A DNA stretch of 64,000 nucleotides from Phycisphaerae bacterium (lineage in GTDB: Bacteria > Planctomycetota > Phycisphaerae > UBA1845 > Fen-1342), in contig JAJVHV010000019.1 in the NCBI GenBank assembly GCA_022072445.1, forward strand, positions 1 to 64,000, read 5' to 3'. Under the pieces are notes generated by a model, which saw only the letters and a list, made by a program, of their open reading frames with translations, was not told the DNA's origin and did no database searches. Both the position numbers and the translations under genes were made by a program. Numbering within the stretch: position 1 is the first letter of the stretch; each line of letters begins with the position of its first letter. Shown piece after piece: positions 27,489-35,750 of the stretch.

Positions 27489-28292
27489 ATGCGTTCAATG
27501 CTGATTGCCGGCAGTCTTGCCGCCGTGATGGTCCTTTCGATCGGCTGCGCGGAGCGCTGCTGCGAAGTCGAGTGCGACGCGGCTGACGATCAGGCTCCCG
27601 CCGCGGGCGCGAAAGCCGAATCCGCGGAGGGTTCGTCGAAGTCGACTCCGGGAGACGCGTCGAAGTCGGGTCCCGCGGATGCGTCGAAGGCTGAGAAAGA
27701 GCGGGCGGAGAAGGTGGCGAAGCGCGACAAGCTGGCGCGCGAGTTGGCCATCGCGCGGGAGAAGCTCCAGCAGTCGCAGCTTGCTCAGCAGCATGCCGAG
27801 GCCGAATCGAAGGAGTCGCTGGCGAAGGCGGCCGTGGAGCGCGATCTGACGGGCAAGAAGCTGCGCGACCTGGAGGAGGTGGGCGCTCCGCTGCGCCGTG
27901 AGAACTCCGCGCTGGCGCTGCAGCGGGCGGAAGACGCGCTCAAGGAAGCCGATGAGGAGCTGGCGCAGCTCGAGATGATGTATAAGGAATCCGAGTTGGC
28001 CGACAAGACCCGCGAGATCGTGATCGAGCGCGCCAAGCGCCGGCTCGATCGTGCCCGCAAGGCGCTCGAAACGCAGAAGAAGGAGCACGTGCAGCTCGAG
28101 CAGACCACGCTGCCCATGGAGATCAGCGAGCTGAAGGTGCAACTGGAGCAGAAGTCGCTGGCGGTCGACGCGGCGCAGCGCTCGGCGGCGCTGGGGGCGA
28201 TCGGCAAGCGCATCGACGTGCTGGGGGCGCAGGCGGAAATCGCGCGGCTCGAGCAGGAGCTGGTCGACGCCGAACGGGAGCTGTCCAAGTGA
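27489..28292 (+). CDS. Coiled-coil lipoprotein
   Basis: 267 residues. The signal peptide SLAAVMVLSIGC ends at a lipobox cysteine (about residue 20), directly followed by a Cys-rich AERCCEVEC stretch. A Ser/Lys/Ala/Gly linker (about 35-75) leads into a long charged helix from about 75 to the end, with heptad-like patterns such as REKLQQSQLAQQHAEAES and LARELAIAREKL. It is probably a periplasmic, membrane-anchored rod. The start of the next gene overlaps its stop by GTGA, so the two are made together. Confidence 0.85.
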   Translation: MRSMLIAGSLAAVMVLSIGCAERCCEVECDAADDQAPAAGAKAESAEGSSKSTPGDASKSGPADASKAEKERAEKVAKRDKLARELAIAREKLQQSQLAQQHAEAESKESLAKAAVERDLTGKKLRDLEEVGAPLRRENSALALQRAEDALKEADEELAQLEMMYKESELADKTREIVIERAKRRLDRARKALETQKKEHVQLEQTTLPMEISELKVQLEQKSLAVDAAQRSAALGAIGKRIDVLGAQAEIARLEQELVDAERELSK

Positions 28293-29476
28293 ACGCGCTG
28301 CTGCTGGCCGTCCTGGCGACGGCGGTGCCGCTGCTGGACCGTGACGCCGTGCCGCAGCGCGGCGCGGACGAACCGCCGAGTGCCGCGGAGGTCGAGCGTG
28401 CCATCCGGAAGGGGACGGCGTTTCTGCTGGGCGCGCAGAACCGCGACGGCTCGTGGGGTTCGTGCCGCGAGGCGGCGGTGGGCATCGACGAGTTCTGGTC
28501 GAATCTGGAGACGCATCGCTCGTGGGCCGTCGCGACGACCGGCCTGTGCTGCATGGCGCTGGCGGGCGGCGAGCAGAGCGACGCGGTTCGCGCGGCGTAT
28601 CGTCGCGGCATCGACTACGTGCTGGCGAACACCGATCTGAAACGGCCGAACGAGTGGGACACGGACAATATCTGGGGCTACGTTTACGGGCTTCAGGCGC
28701 TGGTTGACGACTTGGGCCGGATTGCCGAGCAGGACGCGCAGCGTCGGGCCGCAGTGCGGGACGGGGTGGAATCGTTCGTCGCGTCGCTGCGGCGAAATCA
28801 GACGCCCTCGGGTGGATGGGGCTATTACGACGCGTTCGACAGCGTGACGCGGCCGGGCTCGTGGGCGACGAGCTTCACGACCGCGGTCGGGCTGCTGGGT
28901 CTGCTGGATGCGCGCAAGGCGGGAATCGCGATCGAGGAGCGCATGCTGCTCGAGGCGACGCGCGCCGTCCGGCGGTGCCGGCTTCCGAACGGCGCGTTTG
29001 CCTACAGTGCGGATGCGATGCCGACGACCGGCACGCTCGAAGGAATCAACCAGGTCAAGGGGTCGCTGGGGCGCATTCAGGTCTGCAATCTGGCGCTGCT
29101 GCGCGCCGGCGAGGAGATTCCGGTCGAGAAGCTGAAGGTCGGCGTCGCGCACTTTTTCCGCGAGCACCGCTTTCTCGACGTAGCGCGGCAACGGCCCATC
29201 CCGCACGAGGCGTATTACTACAACTCGGGCTATTTCTATTTCTTCGGGCACTACTACGCGGCGCAGGTCATCTCGCGGCTGCCGTCCGAGGATCGGCGGA
29301 CGTTCTGGCCGAAACTTCAACGCGAGGTCATCAAGACGCAGGAGGCTGACGGCTCGATGTGGGACTTCTACATGAACAGCTACGGCCGCCCATATGGCAC
29401 CGCGTATTCGCTGATGGTCCTTCAGCAGTCGCTGGTCGATCGGCCCGCTTCAAGACCGGCCGCGGGCGGCGATTGA
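28289..29476 (+). CDS. Exported prenyltransferase/squalene-cyclase-repeat (QW) protein
   Basis: 395 residues from GTG 28289 in a 4-nt overlap with the lipoprotein. A short hydrophobic N-terminus (LLLAVLATAVPLL) may be a signal peptide. The body is an alpha/alpha barrel of the terpenoid-cyclase/prenyltransferase-repeat type: GAQNRDGSWGS, QTPSGGWGYYDAFDS, RLPNGAFAYSADAMP, and TQEADGSMWDFY are QW-like repeats. It lacks the DxDD or DCTAE motif of squalene-hopene cyclases, so it is more likely a secreted binding or repeat protein, a type that is frequent in planctomycetes. Function unknown. Confidence 0.82.
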   Translation: MNALLLAVLATAVPLLDRDAVPQRGADEPPSAAEVERAIRKGTAFLLGAQNRDGSWGSCREAAVGIDEFWSNLETHRSWAVATTGLCCMALAGGEQSDAVRAAYRRGIDYVLANTDLKRPNEWDTDNIWGYVYGLQALVDDLGRIAEQDAQRRAAVRDGVESFVASLRRNQTPSGGWGYYDAFDSVTRPGSWATSFTTAVGLLGLLDARKAGIAIEERMLLEATRAVRRCRLPNGAFAYSADAMPTTGTLEGINQVKGSLGRIQVCNLALLRAGEEIPVEKLKVGVAHFFREHRFLDVARQRPIPHEAYYYNSGYFYFFGHYYAAQVISRLPSEDRRTFWPKLQREVIKTQEADGSMWDFYMNSYGRPYGTAYSLMVLQQSLVDRPASRPAAGGD

Positions 29477-29536
29477 GGCCCGCTCTGCGCGCTCCGTCCG
29501 CCATCTGGGCGGGCGGGAGGTCAACGTGCGAGCGTC

Positions 29537-29586
29537 CCAGGCGTTGAAACGCCTGGCTCGAGCGTCCCAGGCTTTGAATCGCCTGG
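29537..29586. repeat. Tandem hairpins of CCAGGC type
   Basis: Two hairpins 30 nt apart, 29537-29556 and 29567-29586, share arms CCAGGC/GCCTGG with loops GTTGAAAC and TTTGAATC. They lie between convergent genes and may act as a bidirectional terminator or belong to a dispersed palindrome family. Confidence 0.7.
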
Positions 29587-29623
29587 CTGTGTTCGTGCGC
29601 CCTCCGGGCGCGTCACTCGCTGG

Positions 29624-31465
29624 CTAGCAGCCCGAGCAGGGCGTCCCGCCGCCGAGCATGTCGACAAACGGATCGACGTCGAACCCGTTCACCGAGCCGT
29701 CGCCGTTCGCGTCACCGGCGCAGGGGCTGCACGGCGTTCCGCCGCCGCTCAGCAGGACAACCATCGGGTCGACGTCGAAGCCGTTGATTGAGCCGTCGCA
29801 ATTCACGTCGCAGGGGCAGCAAACGCCGACGACGAGGCGTGCATCGGCGCTCTCGACCGATCCGCAGACGTTGCTGACGACGACGTCGTAGAAGCCGTCG
29901 TCGCCCACGCTGACCGGGCTGATGGTGAGCGTGTCGGTGGTGGCTCCGCTGATGTTCCCGCCGTCGACCAGATCGACGCCGCCCTTCCGCCATTGATACG
30001 TGAAGGGCGGATCGCCGCTGACGCTGACCGAAAAGACGGCCGTTCCGCCGGGTTCGGCGCCGGCGTTGGCTGGGTCGGCGGTGATTTGGACCGTCGGATC
30101 GGACTGGCAGTCGTCCAGCGTTCCGTCCGAATTGCAGTCGACGCTGGTGCCCGCCAGCAGGTCGCAGGCGTCGTTGCGGCCGTTGCCGTTGCAGTCGGGT
30201 CCGACAAAGGACGCGGGAATAATCTTGTAGACCTCGCCCCCGGACTGGTCGCAGATGTAGATCTCGCCGAACGCGTCTTCCCCGAACGAGGTAATCGAAT
30301 CGATCGTCAGCGCGCCGGGCGGATCGAGCTCGGCCGTGCGGTCGGTCGGAGCGGGCGCGGGGTTGCCCGAGCGGTCGTAAACGAAGGAGGAAATGACGCT
30401 GGAGCAATAGTCGGCGTAGAAATAAGTTCCCTGCAGAGCGGGGATCGCGCAACCTCGATAGACGTAGCCGCCGGTGACGGAGCAGGCGCCGCCGGCGTGC
30501 GAATACGTCTGGATCGGGTCGGTCAACACCGGGTCGTTGCACGTGCAGCCGGTCAGCCCCGTGCAGTTCAGCCCCTCCATGCAGCGCCAGCCGAAATTCT
30601 GGATCGGCGTGACGGCGGTGTTGGTGTGAACGAAGTCGATCTCCTCGATCGCGTTCTGGCCGACGTCGCCGATGTACAGGTCGCCGTTGGCGCGGTCGAA
30701 ACCGGCCCGCCACGGGTTGCGCAGGCCCATGAAGTAGATTTCATCGAGGCCCGCGACGCCGACGAAAGGGTTATCGGGCGGGTTGGTATAGGGCGCGAGG
30801 TTCTGGCCGATCGCACCGTCATCGTCGTCGGTGCCGGGAATGTCGTCGGCACCGTCGATGTCGAGCCGTAACGTCTTGCCCAGCAGCACGTTGATGTTCT
30901 GCGCGTTGTTCGGCGGGTCGTTGCCCGAGCCGCCGTCGCCCGTGTTTACGTACAAGTAGCCTTGCGAGTCATTGGGCGAAAACGCGATCCAGCCGCCGTT
31001 GTGATTCGATTGACCGGGGTGGCTGATCGTGAGAACGGTCGTGGCGGAGGCGGCGTCGGCGGTGGTGGAGGTAGCGTAGGGCGCGTTGGCGCGATATCGG
31101 ACGATCGTGTTATTGCCCGAGGAATTGGTGTAGTAGACCCAGAAATAGCCGTTGGCGAGGAACTGCGGGTGGAAGGCCAAGCCGAGCAGCCCCTCCTCGT
31201 TGCCCGTGGCGGTGGGCGAAATCGTCAGATAGGCCGTTCCGTTCAGCGTGTGGGCCGGGATGTTGAGAATTCGAATACGAGCCGTGCTGGTTTGGCGCTG
31301 CTCGATGATGAAGACGCGGTTGAAATCGCCGGTGGCATGCGTCACGAACACGGGCCGCGACAGGCCGCTGGCGACGCGCTCGGTCGTAAGTTGTCCCTGG
31401 GCGGTGAGTGTGCCGAGAAGCAGTCCGATGGTCAGTGGGAGCAGCATCTGAAGCCGCAGGTTCAT
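29624..31465 (-). CDS. Secreted glucose/sorbosone dehydrogenase-like protein with Ig-like and dockerin-like modules
   Basis: 613 residues from ATG 31465, preceded by GGAGGTG at six bases; the frame goes further up but is unsupported. A signal peptide (LLPLTIGLLLGTLTAQG) is followed by a beta-propeller of the PQQ-dependent sugar dehydrogenase type: GNEEGLLGLAFHPQF, QSNHNGGWIAFSPND, YVNTGDGGSGNDPPNNAQN, IYFMGLRNPWRAGFDRANG, YIGDVGQNAIEEIDF. Then a DCNGNGRNDACD calcium-type segment, an Ig-like domain (FTYQWRKGGVDL, YDVVVSNVCGSVES), and a duplicated dockerin-like tail (DVNCDGSINGFDVDPM; GDANGDGSVNGFDVDPF). The tail type is characteristic of planctomycetes. Substrate unknown. Confidence 0.9.
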   Translation of the reverse strand: MNLRLQMLLPLTIGLLLGTLTAQGQLTTERVASGLSRPVFVTHATGDFNRVFIIEQRQTSTARIRILNIPAHTLNGTAYLTISPTATGNEEGLLGLAFHPQFLANGYFWVYYTNSSGNNTIVRYRANAPYATSTTADAASATTVLTISHPGQSNHNGGWIAFSPNDSQGYLYVNTGDGGSGNDPPNNAQNINVLLGKTLRLDIDGADDIPGTDDDDGAIGQNLAPYTNPPDNPFVGVAGLDEIYFMGLRNPWRAGFDRANGDLYIGDVGQNAIEEIDFVHTNTAVTPIQNFGWRCMEGLNCTGLTGCTCNDPVLTDPIQTYSHAGGACSVTGGYVYRGCAIPALQGTYFYADYCSSVISSFVYDRSGNPAPAPTDRTAELDPPGALTIDSITSFGEDAFGEIYICDQSGGEVYKIIPASFVGPDCNGNGRNDACDLLAGTSVDCNSDGTLDDCQSDPTVQITADPANAGAEPGGTAVFSVSVSGDPPFTYQWRKGGVDLVDGGNISGATTDTLTISPVSVGDDGFYDVVVSNVCGSVESADARLVVGVCCPCDVNCDGSINGFDVDPMVVLLSGGGTPCSPCAGDANGDGSVNGFDVDPFVDMLGGGTPCSGC

Positions 31466-31625
31466 CTTCGCACCTCCGATTTTGCGTGATTGGCCCGTGG
31501 GGCGCGAGGGACCCAGCGCCTGCGCCTTGGAACGAATTATAGCACGCGGGCGTGAGGGGCGGGTATCGGTAAAGCAGCGTGGGCGGGGAGTGCGGACCGG
31601 GGCGGCGGCGGGTCTCCAACGGCAA

Positions 31626-31653
31626 TGCAGATTGAAGAATGCAGAGCGCAGAA
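31626..31653. repeat. GCAGAAT heptamer array (4 units)
   Basis: Four 7-nt units, GCAGATT, GAAGAAT, GCAGAGC, GCAGAAC, preceded by CAACGGCAAT. The same lead-in and units recur between carB and guaA (61156-61195), and a shorter copy lies near 41362. Confidence 0.8.
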
Positions 31654-31790
31654 CTCCCCTTCGTCGTCGGGAGTGCAGCCGTGGGCGGCTGCGCTCCATT
31701 ACAGCGGGGGGCGGCAGTGCCACAGGGTGAACGGCGGACGACGGACTGTCTGTCTGGCTCCGGATCGTCCAATATTGAGCCGCGCCGCCA

Positions 31791-31819
31791 TTCCCGTTCC
31801 GCTTGCCGGCGCCTATGAT
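31791..31819 (+). promoter_or_regulatory. Putative rnpB promoter
   Basis: TATGAT at 31814-31819 is a good -10 box eight bases before the predicted RNA start. A weak -35 (TTCCCG, 31791-31796) lies 17 nt upstream. Confidence 0.55.
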
Positions 31820-31827
31820 GGGCGTTG

Positions 31828-32193
31828 CAGAGCGGGCCAGGCGGCCGCTGTGCGGTTCGATGTGGCTGCGCAGAGGAAAGTCCGAACTGGTCAGGGCAGG
31901 GTGATGGCTAACGGCCACCGGGAGTAATCCCAGGGAAAGTGCCACAGAAAACAAACCGCCGGCGCATGCCGGTAAGGGTGAAATGGTGCGGTAAGAGCGC
32001 ACCGCGCGTCCGGCGACGGGCGCGGCACGGCAAACCCCACCCCCAGCAAGCCCAAGCATGGGGCGATGAGCCTGCCCGGCTCGCCACCAGCCCCGGGTAG
32101 GGTGCTTGAGCCGGTCGGCAACGGCCGGCCCAGATAGATGGTCGCCACCCGACTTGTTGTCGGGGACAGAATTCGGCTTATCGGCCCGCTCTG
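31828..32193 (+). ncRNA. rnpB: RNase P RNA (bacterial type A)
   Basis: The ends CAGAGCGGGCC and GGCCCGCTCTG form P1. Conserved regions appear in order: GAGGAAAGTCCGAAC (CR-I), ACAGAAAACAAACCGCC, GTAAGGGTGAAATGGTGCGG with TAAGAGCGCACC (CR-II/III), GGCAAACCCC, and AGATAGATGGTCGCC then ACAGAATTCGGCTTAT (CR-V). About 366 nt, a normal length for a type A RNA. It is the catalytic RNA that cuts 5' leaders from pre-tRNAs, such as those in this window. Confidence 0.97.
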
Positions 32194-32252
32194 CTCCTTA
32201 ACCCGCCGCATGAGTCGTTTCTGTGCGTTCGACAGGAGCGGGCCGCGCTTTG

Positions 32253-33536
32253 CTACAGCGGCAGTTGCCGATAAGTCGCCGAATAGGCCGCGACCAACCG
32301 GATCGCCTCCTCGGTGCCCCGAGTGCAGCCGCGAAAGACGAGTTTTGTCAGGCTGCCCGGCGTCTTGAACACCTCATACAGAAGGGCGTGCGCAAAGGAC
32401 TGGGTGACAAAGCGTGCGCCGCCAAAGTCGAGCACAACGTGATCCCCGCGCTCGATTGCCGGCAGTATCTGCGCCTTACGCGTGAGTGCGGCCCGCTCCA
32501 CGTCTTCCAGAAAGCTGGCGACCGCAACGCTCGTGTATCCCTCCGGAAGCTCCGACGCCTCATCGACGAAGTCGAGCCCTGCCGGTCCCACTTCGCGCCG
32601 GGACTGCGCTGCTAACTCGCGACACAGTGAAAACAGGTCGTCGAAACCGACCAACTCCTGATCTGGCAGGTGCAGCACCACGAGTGTTCCGGGCCACTCG
32701 TTGATTCTGCGATAGACTCGGCCGCGCCCCGACGATTGCAAACCGACCACCGCCAGGAGTGCGTCGTGCGACGCCAGCCAGAAGCTCCCACCGGTCCGCC
32801 AGCAGATCTCCTTGCAGAAGAACAACCCAAGACCGGCGTTCTCCTGCGCACCATACGGACCGGGCGCGGCCGCACCGGAGACGTGCGGCAGAACCGCCAG
32901 CTTCAGGCTCTCCAGGTGGCTGCGAAGCTCGGGGTAATTGGCCCGCAGCGAGTCAAACACGCCGCGTCCGGTGTCACACACGGCAATTTGAATGTCGTGG
33001 CGCTGCGGAAAATACTGCGCGATCGCCACGCCGCCGGCCGGCGCCTGGGCATGCTGGACGACGTTCCGGCTGAGCTCAGCCATTCCGTACTTGAGCGTGT
33101 CGAGTGTGTCGCGCGTCGGTCCGGCGGCGAGCGCCTCAACGCTGCGGATGAAACGGCCGACATCGGCATGGCTGGCCAGCACATGCAACCCGGTGTTGTG
33201 GTTCGACTCGTCCCAGCGAGGCGTCGACGTCCCCGTTTCAACGAGATGGACGAGGCCCATCTGGCGAAAATACTGATTGGAAGGGTTTGACTCGTCCAAC
33301 AAGACCTCAACAGCGCAGCCTTCACTTCTGAGTTGGTTCGCGAAGCTGGCGAACATCGCCAGCGCCCAGGGTTCCATGAAGTCAACCATGCGGAAGTCGA
33401 TGCGGACGCGCTTGAGTCTGCGGGCCGGCTTCCAGCGCCAGTCCCAGGTCTGAAGCCGAGAGCGCATGTCGCCGGCCTGATCGTTCCAGTTCAGCCGATC
33501 GATGCGGATCTCACACGATTCCCCGTCCACGCTCAC
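32253..33536 (-). CDS. STAS-like / HATPase / DUF4325-type regulatory protein
   Basis: 427 residues from GTG 33536 in a GTGA overlap with the upstream DUF444 gene; the longer upstream frame is only a shadow. N-terminal about 30-80: STAS-like strand-helix units (RVRIDFRMVDFMEPWALAMF). Middle about 150-290: a GHKL ATPase with N-box ELSRNVVQHAQAP, DTGRGVFDSL and AGLGLFFCKEI. C-terminal about 365-427: a second STAS-like unit of DUF4325 type (GDHVVLDFGGARFVTQSF). It resembles anti-sigma or partner-switching kinases fused to their STAS modules. No receiver or His-phosphotransfer domain is visible. Role unknown. Confidence 0.8.
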   Translation of the reverse strand: MSVDGESCEIRIDRLNWNDQAGDMRSRLQTWDWRWKPARRLKRVRIDFRMVDFMEPWALAMFASFANQLRSEGCAVEVLLDESNPSNQYFRQMGLVHLVETGTSTPRWDESNHNTGLHVLASHADVGRFIRSVEALAAGPTRDTLDTLKYGMAELSRNVVQHAQAPAGGVAIAQYFPQRHDIQIAVCDTGRGVFDSLRANYPELRSHLESLKLAVLPHVSGAAAPGPYGAQENAGLGLFFCKEICWRTGGSFWLASHDALLAVVGLQSSGRGRVYRRINEWPGTLVVLHLPDQELVGFDDLFSLCRELAAQSRREVGPAGLDFVDEASELPEGYTSVAVASFLEDVERAALTRKAQILPAIERGDHVVLDFGGARFVTQSFAHALLYEVFKTPGSLTKLVFRGCTRGTEEAIRLVAAYSATYRQLPL

Positions 33537-34630
33537 CGCCCCTTGGCGAAAAACGCCTTGATGCTGTCGTAGATGTCGTCCTTGGTGTTCACGCGGCTGG
33601 TGACCATGTTCTCCGCACTGCTGAGCTGATCGCGCAGCACGTCGATGAAATTCCCGCTGCCGTAGGCGCTGGCCACCTGGCAGTAGCCGAACTGGTTGCT
33701 GCGCGGCAGCAGCTCCTCCCGCAGGATGCGGCAAGCCTCGCGCGAATCGCTCTCGCTCGAATTGTCGCCGTCCGAGAAGTGAAACAGATACGTGTTCCAC
33801 TCGTCCGGGCTGTAGTGCCGGTCGAGCAGCTCTTTGCAGCTCTTGAACGCGCTGCTGATCTTCGTCCCTCCGTCCTCGCGCAGGTGGAAAAACGTCTCGC
33901 GATCGACCTCTTTCGCGTACACGTCGTGCACGATGTAGCGGCTCTCGATCCCGTCGTAGTTCTTCCGCAGCCAGGCGTCGATCCAGAACGCCTCCAGCCG
34001 CACCAGCTCCTTCTGCTCGAAGCCCATCGAGCCGGACACGTCCATCATGTAGACGATCACCGCGTTGCTCTGCGGCTTCCGGACCGGTTTCCAGCTCCGA
34101 TATTGCTTGTCATGCCGCTCGAAGATGATGATCGGGTTGTCCGGGTTGTACGAACCCGTCATGATCATCCGCCGCAGCGCCCGCCGAAACGTCCGCTTGA
34201 AATGCCGCAGGCTCTCGGGTCCGGTCTGACGGATGCTGCTGTAGCGGTCCTTGACCGCCGTGATGTTGTGCCGGCCGCGCGGCTCGATCCGCGGGAGCTG
34301 AAGCTCCTCGCCGAGAATCTCGGCCAACTCGTCGAGCGTGATGTCGACTTCCAGCAGGTGTTGTCCCGGATCGGTCCCGCCCCGCGACCCGCTTCCGTCG
34401 CCGTCCACCTGCTGACCCGGCTGGGCCTCGCCCTGTCCGACGCCGCCGTCGCTGTTGTCGCCGTAGCGGAAGTGCGGCAGTTCGATCCCCGGCACCGGGA
34501 TGCTGATGAGGTGCTTGCCCTCCTTGCCGATCAGCTCGCCGTGCGTCAGGAATTTGCGCAAGTCCTTGCGGATCTTCCCCTTGACGATCTGCCGAAAGCG
34601 CTGATGGTCCTTCTCGATCTTCTCAACCAT
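33533..34630 (-). CDS. DUF444 (YeaH/YhbH) family protein
   Basis: 365 residues from ATG 34630. Typical family pattern: basic N-terminus (DHQRFRQIVKGKIRKDLRKF), a Gly/Asp/Gln-rich linker (GEAQPGQQVDGDGSGSRGG), then a von Willebrand A-like domain with MIDAS-type DVSGSMG and TYLFHFSDGDNSSESDS. YeaH proteins are usually encoded with the PrkA kinase and SpoVR in stress or sporulation-like programmes. Here the partner is an ATPase/STAS protein, with translational coupling, and no PrkA gene lies within the window. Probably cytoplasmic. Confidence 0.92.
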   Translation of the reverse strand: MVEKIEKDHQRFRQIVKGKIRKDLRKFLTHGELIGKEGKHLISIPVPGIELPHFRYGDNSDGGVGQGEAQPGQQVDGDGSGSRGGTDPGQHLLEVDITLDELAEILGEELQLPRIEPRGRHNITAVKDRYSSIRQTGPESLRHFKRTFRRALRRMIMTGSYNPDNPIIIFERHDKQYRSWKPVRKPQSNAVIVYMMDVSGSMGFEQKELVRLEAFWIDAWLRKNYDGIESRYIVHDVYAKEVDRETFFHLREDGGTKISSAFKSCKELLDRHYSPDEWNTYLFHFSDGDNSSESDSREACRILREELLPRSNQFGYCQVASAYGSGNFIDVLRDQLSSAENMVTSRVNTKDDIYDSIKAFFAKGR

Positions 34631-34815
34631 GACGCATTCCCGGCACGATCGCTTGGCTTCGCCGATTCGAGTCAATCGTAGCACGGCGGCGCGGCAGCGT
34701 CACGAGGTCCTGCACGGCCACGGGTTCCGCCGATCGAGTCGTATTATCGGCATTTCTGGCCGGGCCGCCCGTGTGCGGCGTGCGGCGCGAGGCGGCTGGG
34801 CCGGACGGTTGCCAT

Positions 34816-34848
34816 CAGTATGGCCATATGCTACCATATTGCCATATG
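34816..34848. promoter_or_regulatory. Likely operator of the VapBC-type module
   Basis: Three spaced copies of CCATAT (GGCCATATGC, ACCATATTG, GCCATATGA) precede and overlap the antitoxin ATG at 34846. The first and third sites contain the palindrome CATATG. Antitoxins of this class bind such repeats and repress their own operon. Confidence 0.6.
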
Positions 34849-35166
34849 AAGACGACCGTAGAGATTCCCGACGCGCTGCTTGCTCGCCTGCGGCAGCGCG
34901 CCGTCCGCGAGAAGACCACGCTCCGCGCCCTGATCCACGCCGCCCTGCAGCAATTCCTCGCCGGCCCGCGCCGCGCGACACGCTTCCGGCTGAAGGACGG
35001 CTCCGTCGCCGGCGAAGGCCTCGCCCAAGGCCTGGATGACGGCGACTGGCGTCCGATTCGCGAGCTGACTTACGCGGGCCGCGGCGGCGTGACCGATCGC
35101 GGCGGCCGGGAGGCGCAAGCTGGCGCGCTGCCGCCCGATCCGTGCACGGACCTTGAGCCACCGTGA
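34846..35166 (+). CDS. VapB-type antitoxin
   Basis: 106 residues. The N-terminus MKTTVEIPDALLARLRQRA followed by TLRALIHAALQQFL is a ribbon-helix-helix DNA-binding domain. The C-terminal half (KDGSVAGEGLAQGL, DWRPIRELTYAGR) is the flexible part expected to wrap around the toxin. The stop TGA overlaps the toxin's GTG (GTGA). It lies directly after CATATG operator-like repeats. The module is likely a type II toxin-antitoxin pair. Confidence 0.85.
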   Translation: MKTTVEIPDALLARLRQRAVREKTTLRALIHAALQQFLAGPRRATRFRLKDGSVAGEGLAQGLDDGDWRPIRELTYAGRGGVTDRGGREAQAGALPPDPCTDLEPP

Positions 35167-35603
35167 TCGCCGTCGACACGAACATTCTCGTGTTCGCGCA
35201 CCGACGGGATTCTCCGTGGCACGCGCGTGCCGCCGTGCGGGTCGCGTCGCTGGCCGAAGGCGGCGCCCCCTGGCTGATTCCGTGGCCGTGCATCCACGAG
35301 TTTCTCGCGATTGTCACGCACCCGCGCATCTACCGGCCGCCGAGCGCGCTGGACGCGGCTCTGCGCCAGGTTGACTTCTGGCTCGAATCGCCGTCGTTGC
35401 TGGTCGAGGCGGAGTCCCCCAGGCATTGGAGCACGCTGCGGGCACTGGCCGACGGCGCGAAGCTCTCGGGAGCGGCGTTCCACGATGCCCGTGTGGCGGC
35501 CATCTGCATTGATCAGGAAGTCGACGTGCTCTGGACCGCCGATCGCGACTTTTCGCGTTTCCCGCGGCTGCGCGTCGAGAACCCGCTTCTGGGGGCGTTG
35601 TGA
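35163..35603 (+). CDS. VapC-type PIN-domain ribonuclease toxin
   Basis: 146 residues from GTG 35163. The PIN core is AVDTNILVFAHRRDS (first acidic residue), WPCIHEFLAI (Glu), a later FHDARVAAICI (Asp) and DVLWTADRDFSRFP (Asp), which together form the metal site. Such toxins cleave tRNA or rRNA when freed from antitoxin. Coupled to the antitoxin by a 4-nt overlap. Nothing suggests inactivation. Confidence 0.9.
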   Translation: MIAVDTNILVFAHRRDSPWHARAAVRVASLAEGGAPWLIPWPCIHEFLAIVTHPRIYRPPSALDAALRQVDFWLESPSLLVEAESPRHWSTLRALADGAKLSGAAFHDARVAAICIDQEVDVLWTADRDFSRFPRLRVENPLLGAL

Positions 35604-35750
35604 ATCGTGATCGGGCCAGGGGTGACGCGCCTTGCCCCCCCCTCGACCTCTTGGCCCCTCGTCATCTTTTGAAAATTTCAGAAACTTACGCCGCCTGAAC
35701 GCCACGCCGCTTCTCCGCCGCTAGCATGTCGCATCGACGCGGAACGTCAC

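Larger units (their letters stand above)
31466..31827. other. Spacer between divergent sugar-dehydrogenase-like gene and rnpB
   Basis: 362 nt without a convincing gene. It contains the heptamer repeat GCAGATT/GAAGAAT/GCAGAGC/GCAGAAC (31626-31653), a hairpin GTGCAGCCGTGGGCGGCTGC near 31675-31694, and the rnpB promoter at the right end. Confidence 0.6.

Noticed and set aside
31466-32059. N-terminal extension of the sugar-dehydrogenase-like gene over rnpB
   Set aside because: The RNA gene lies on the opposite strand there, and the signal peptide with a strong ribosome site starts at 31465.
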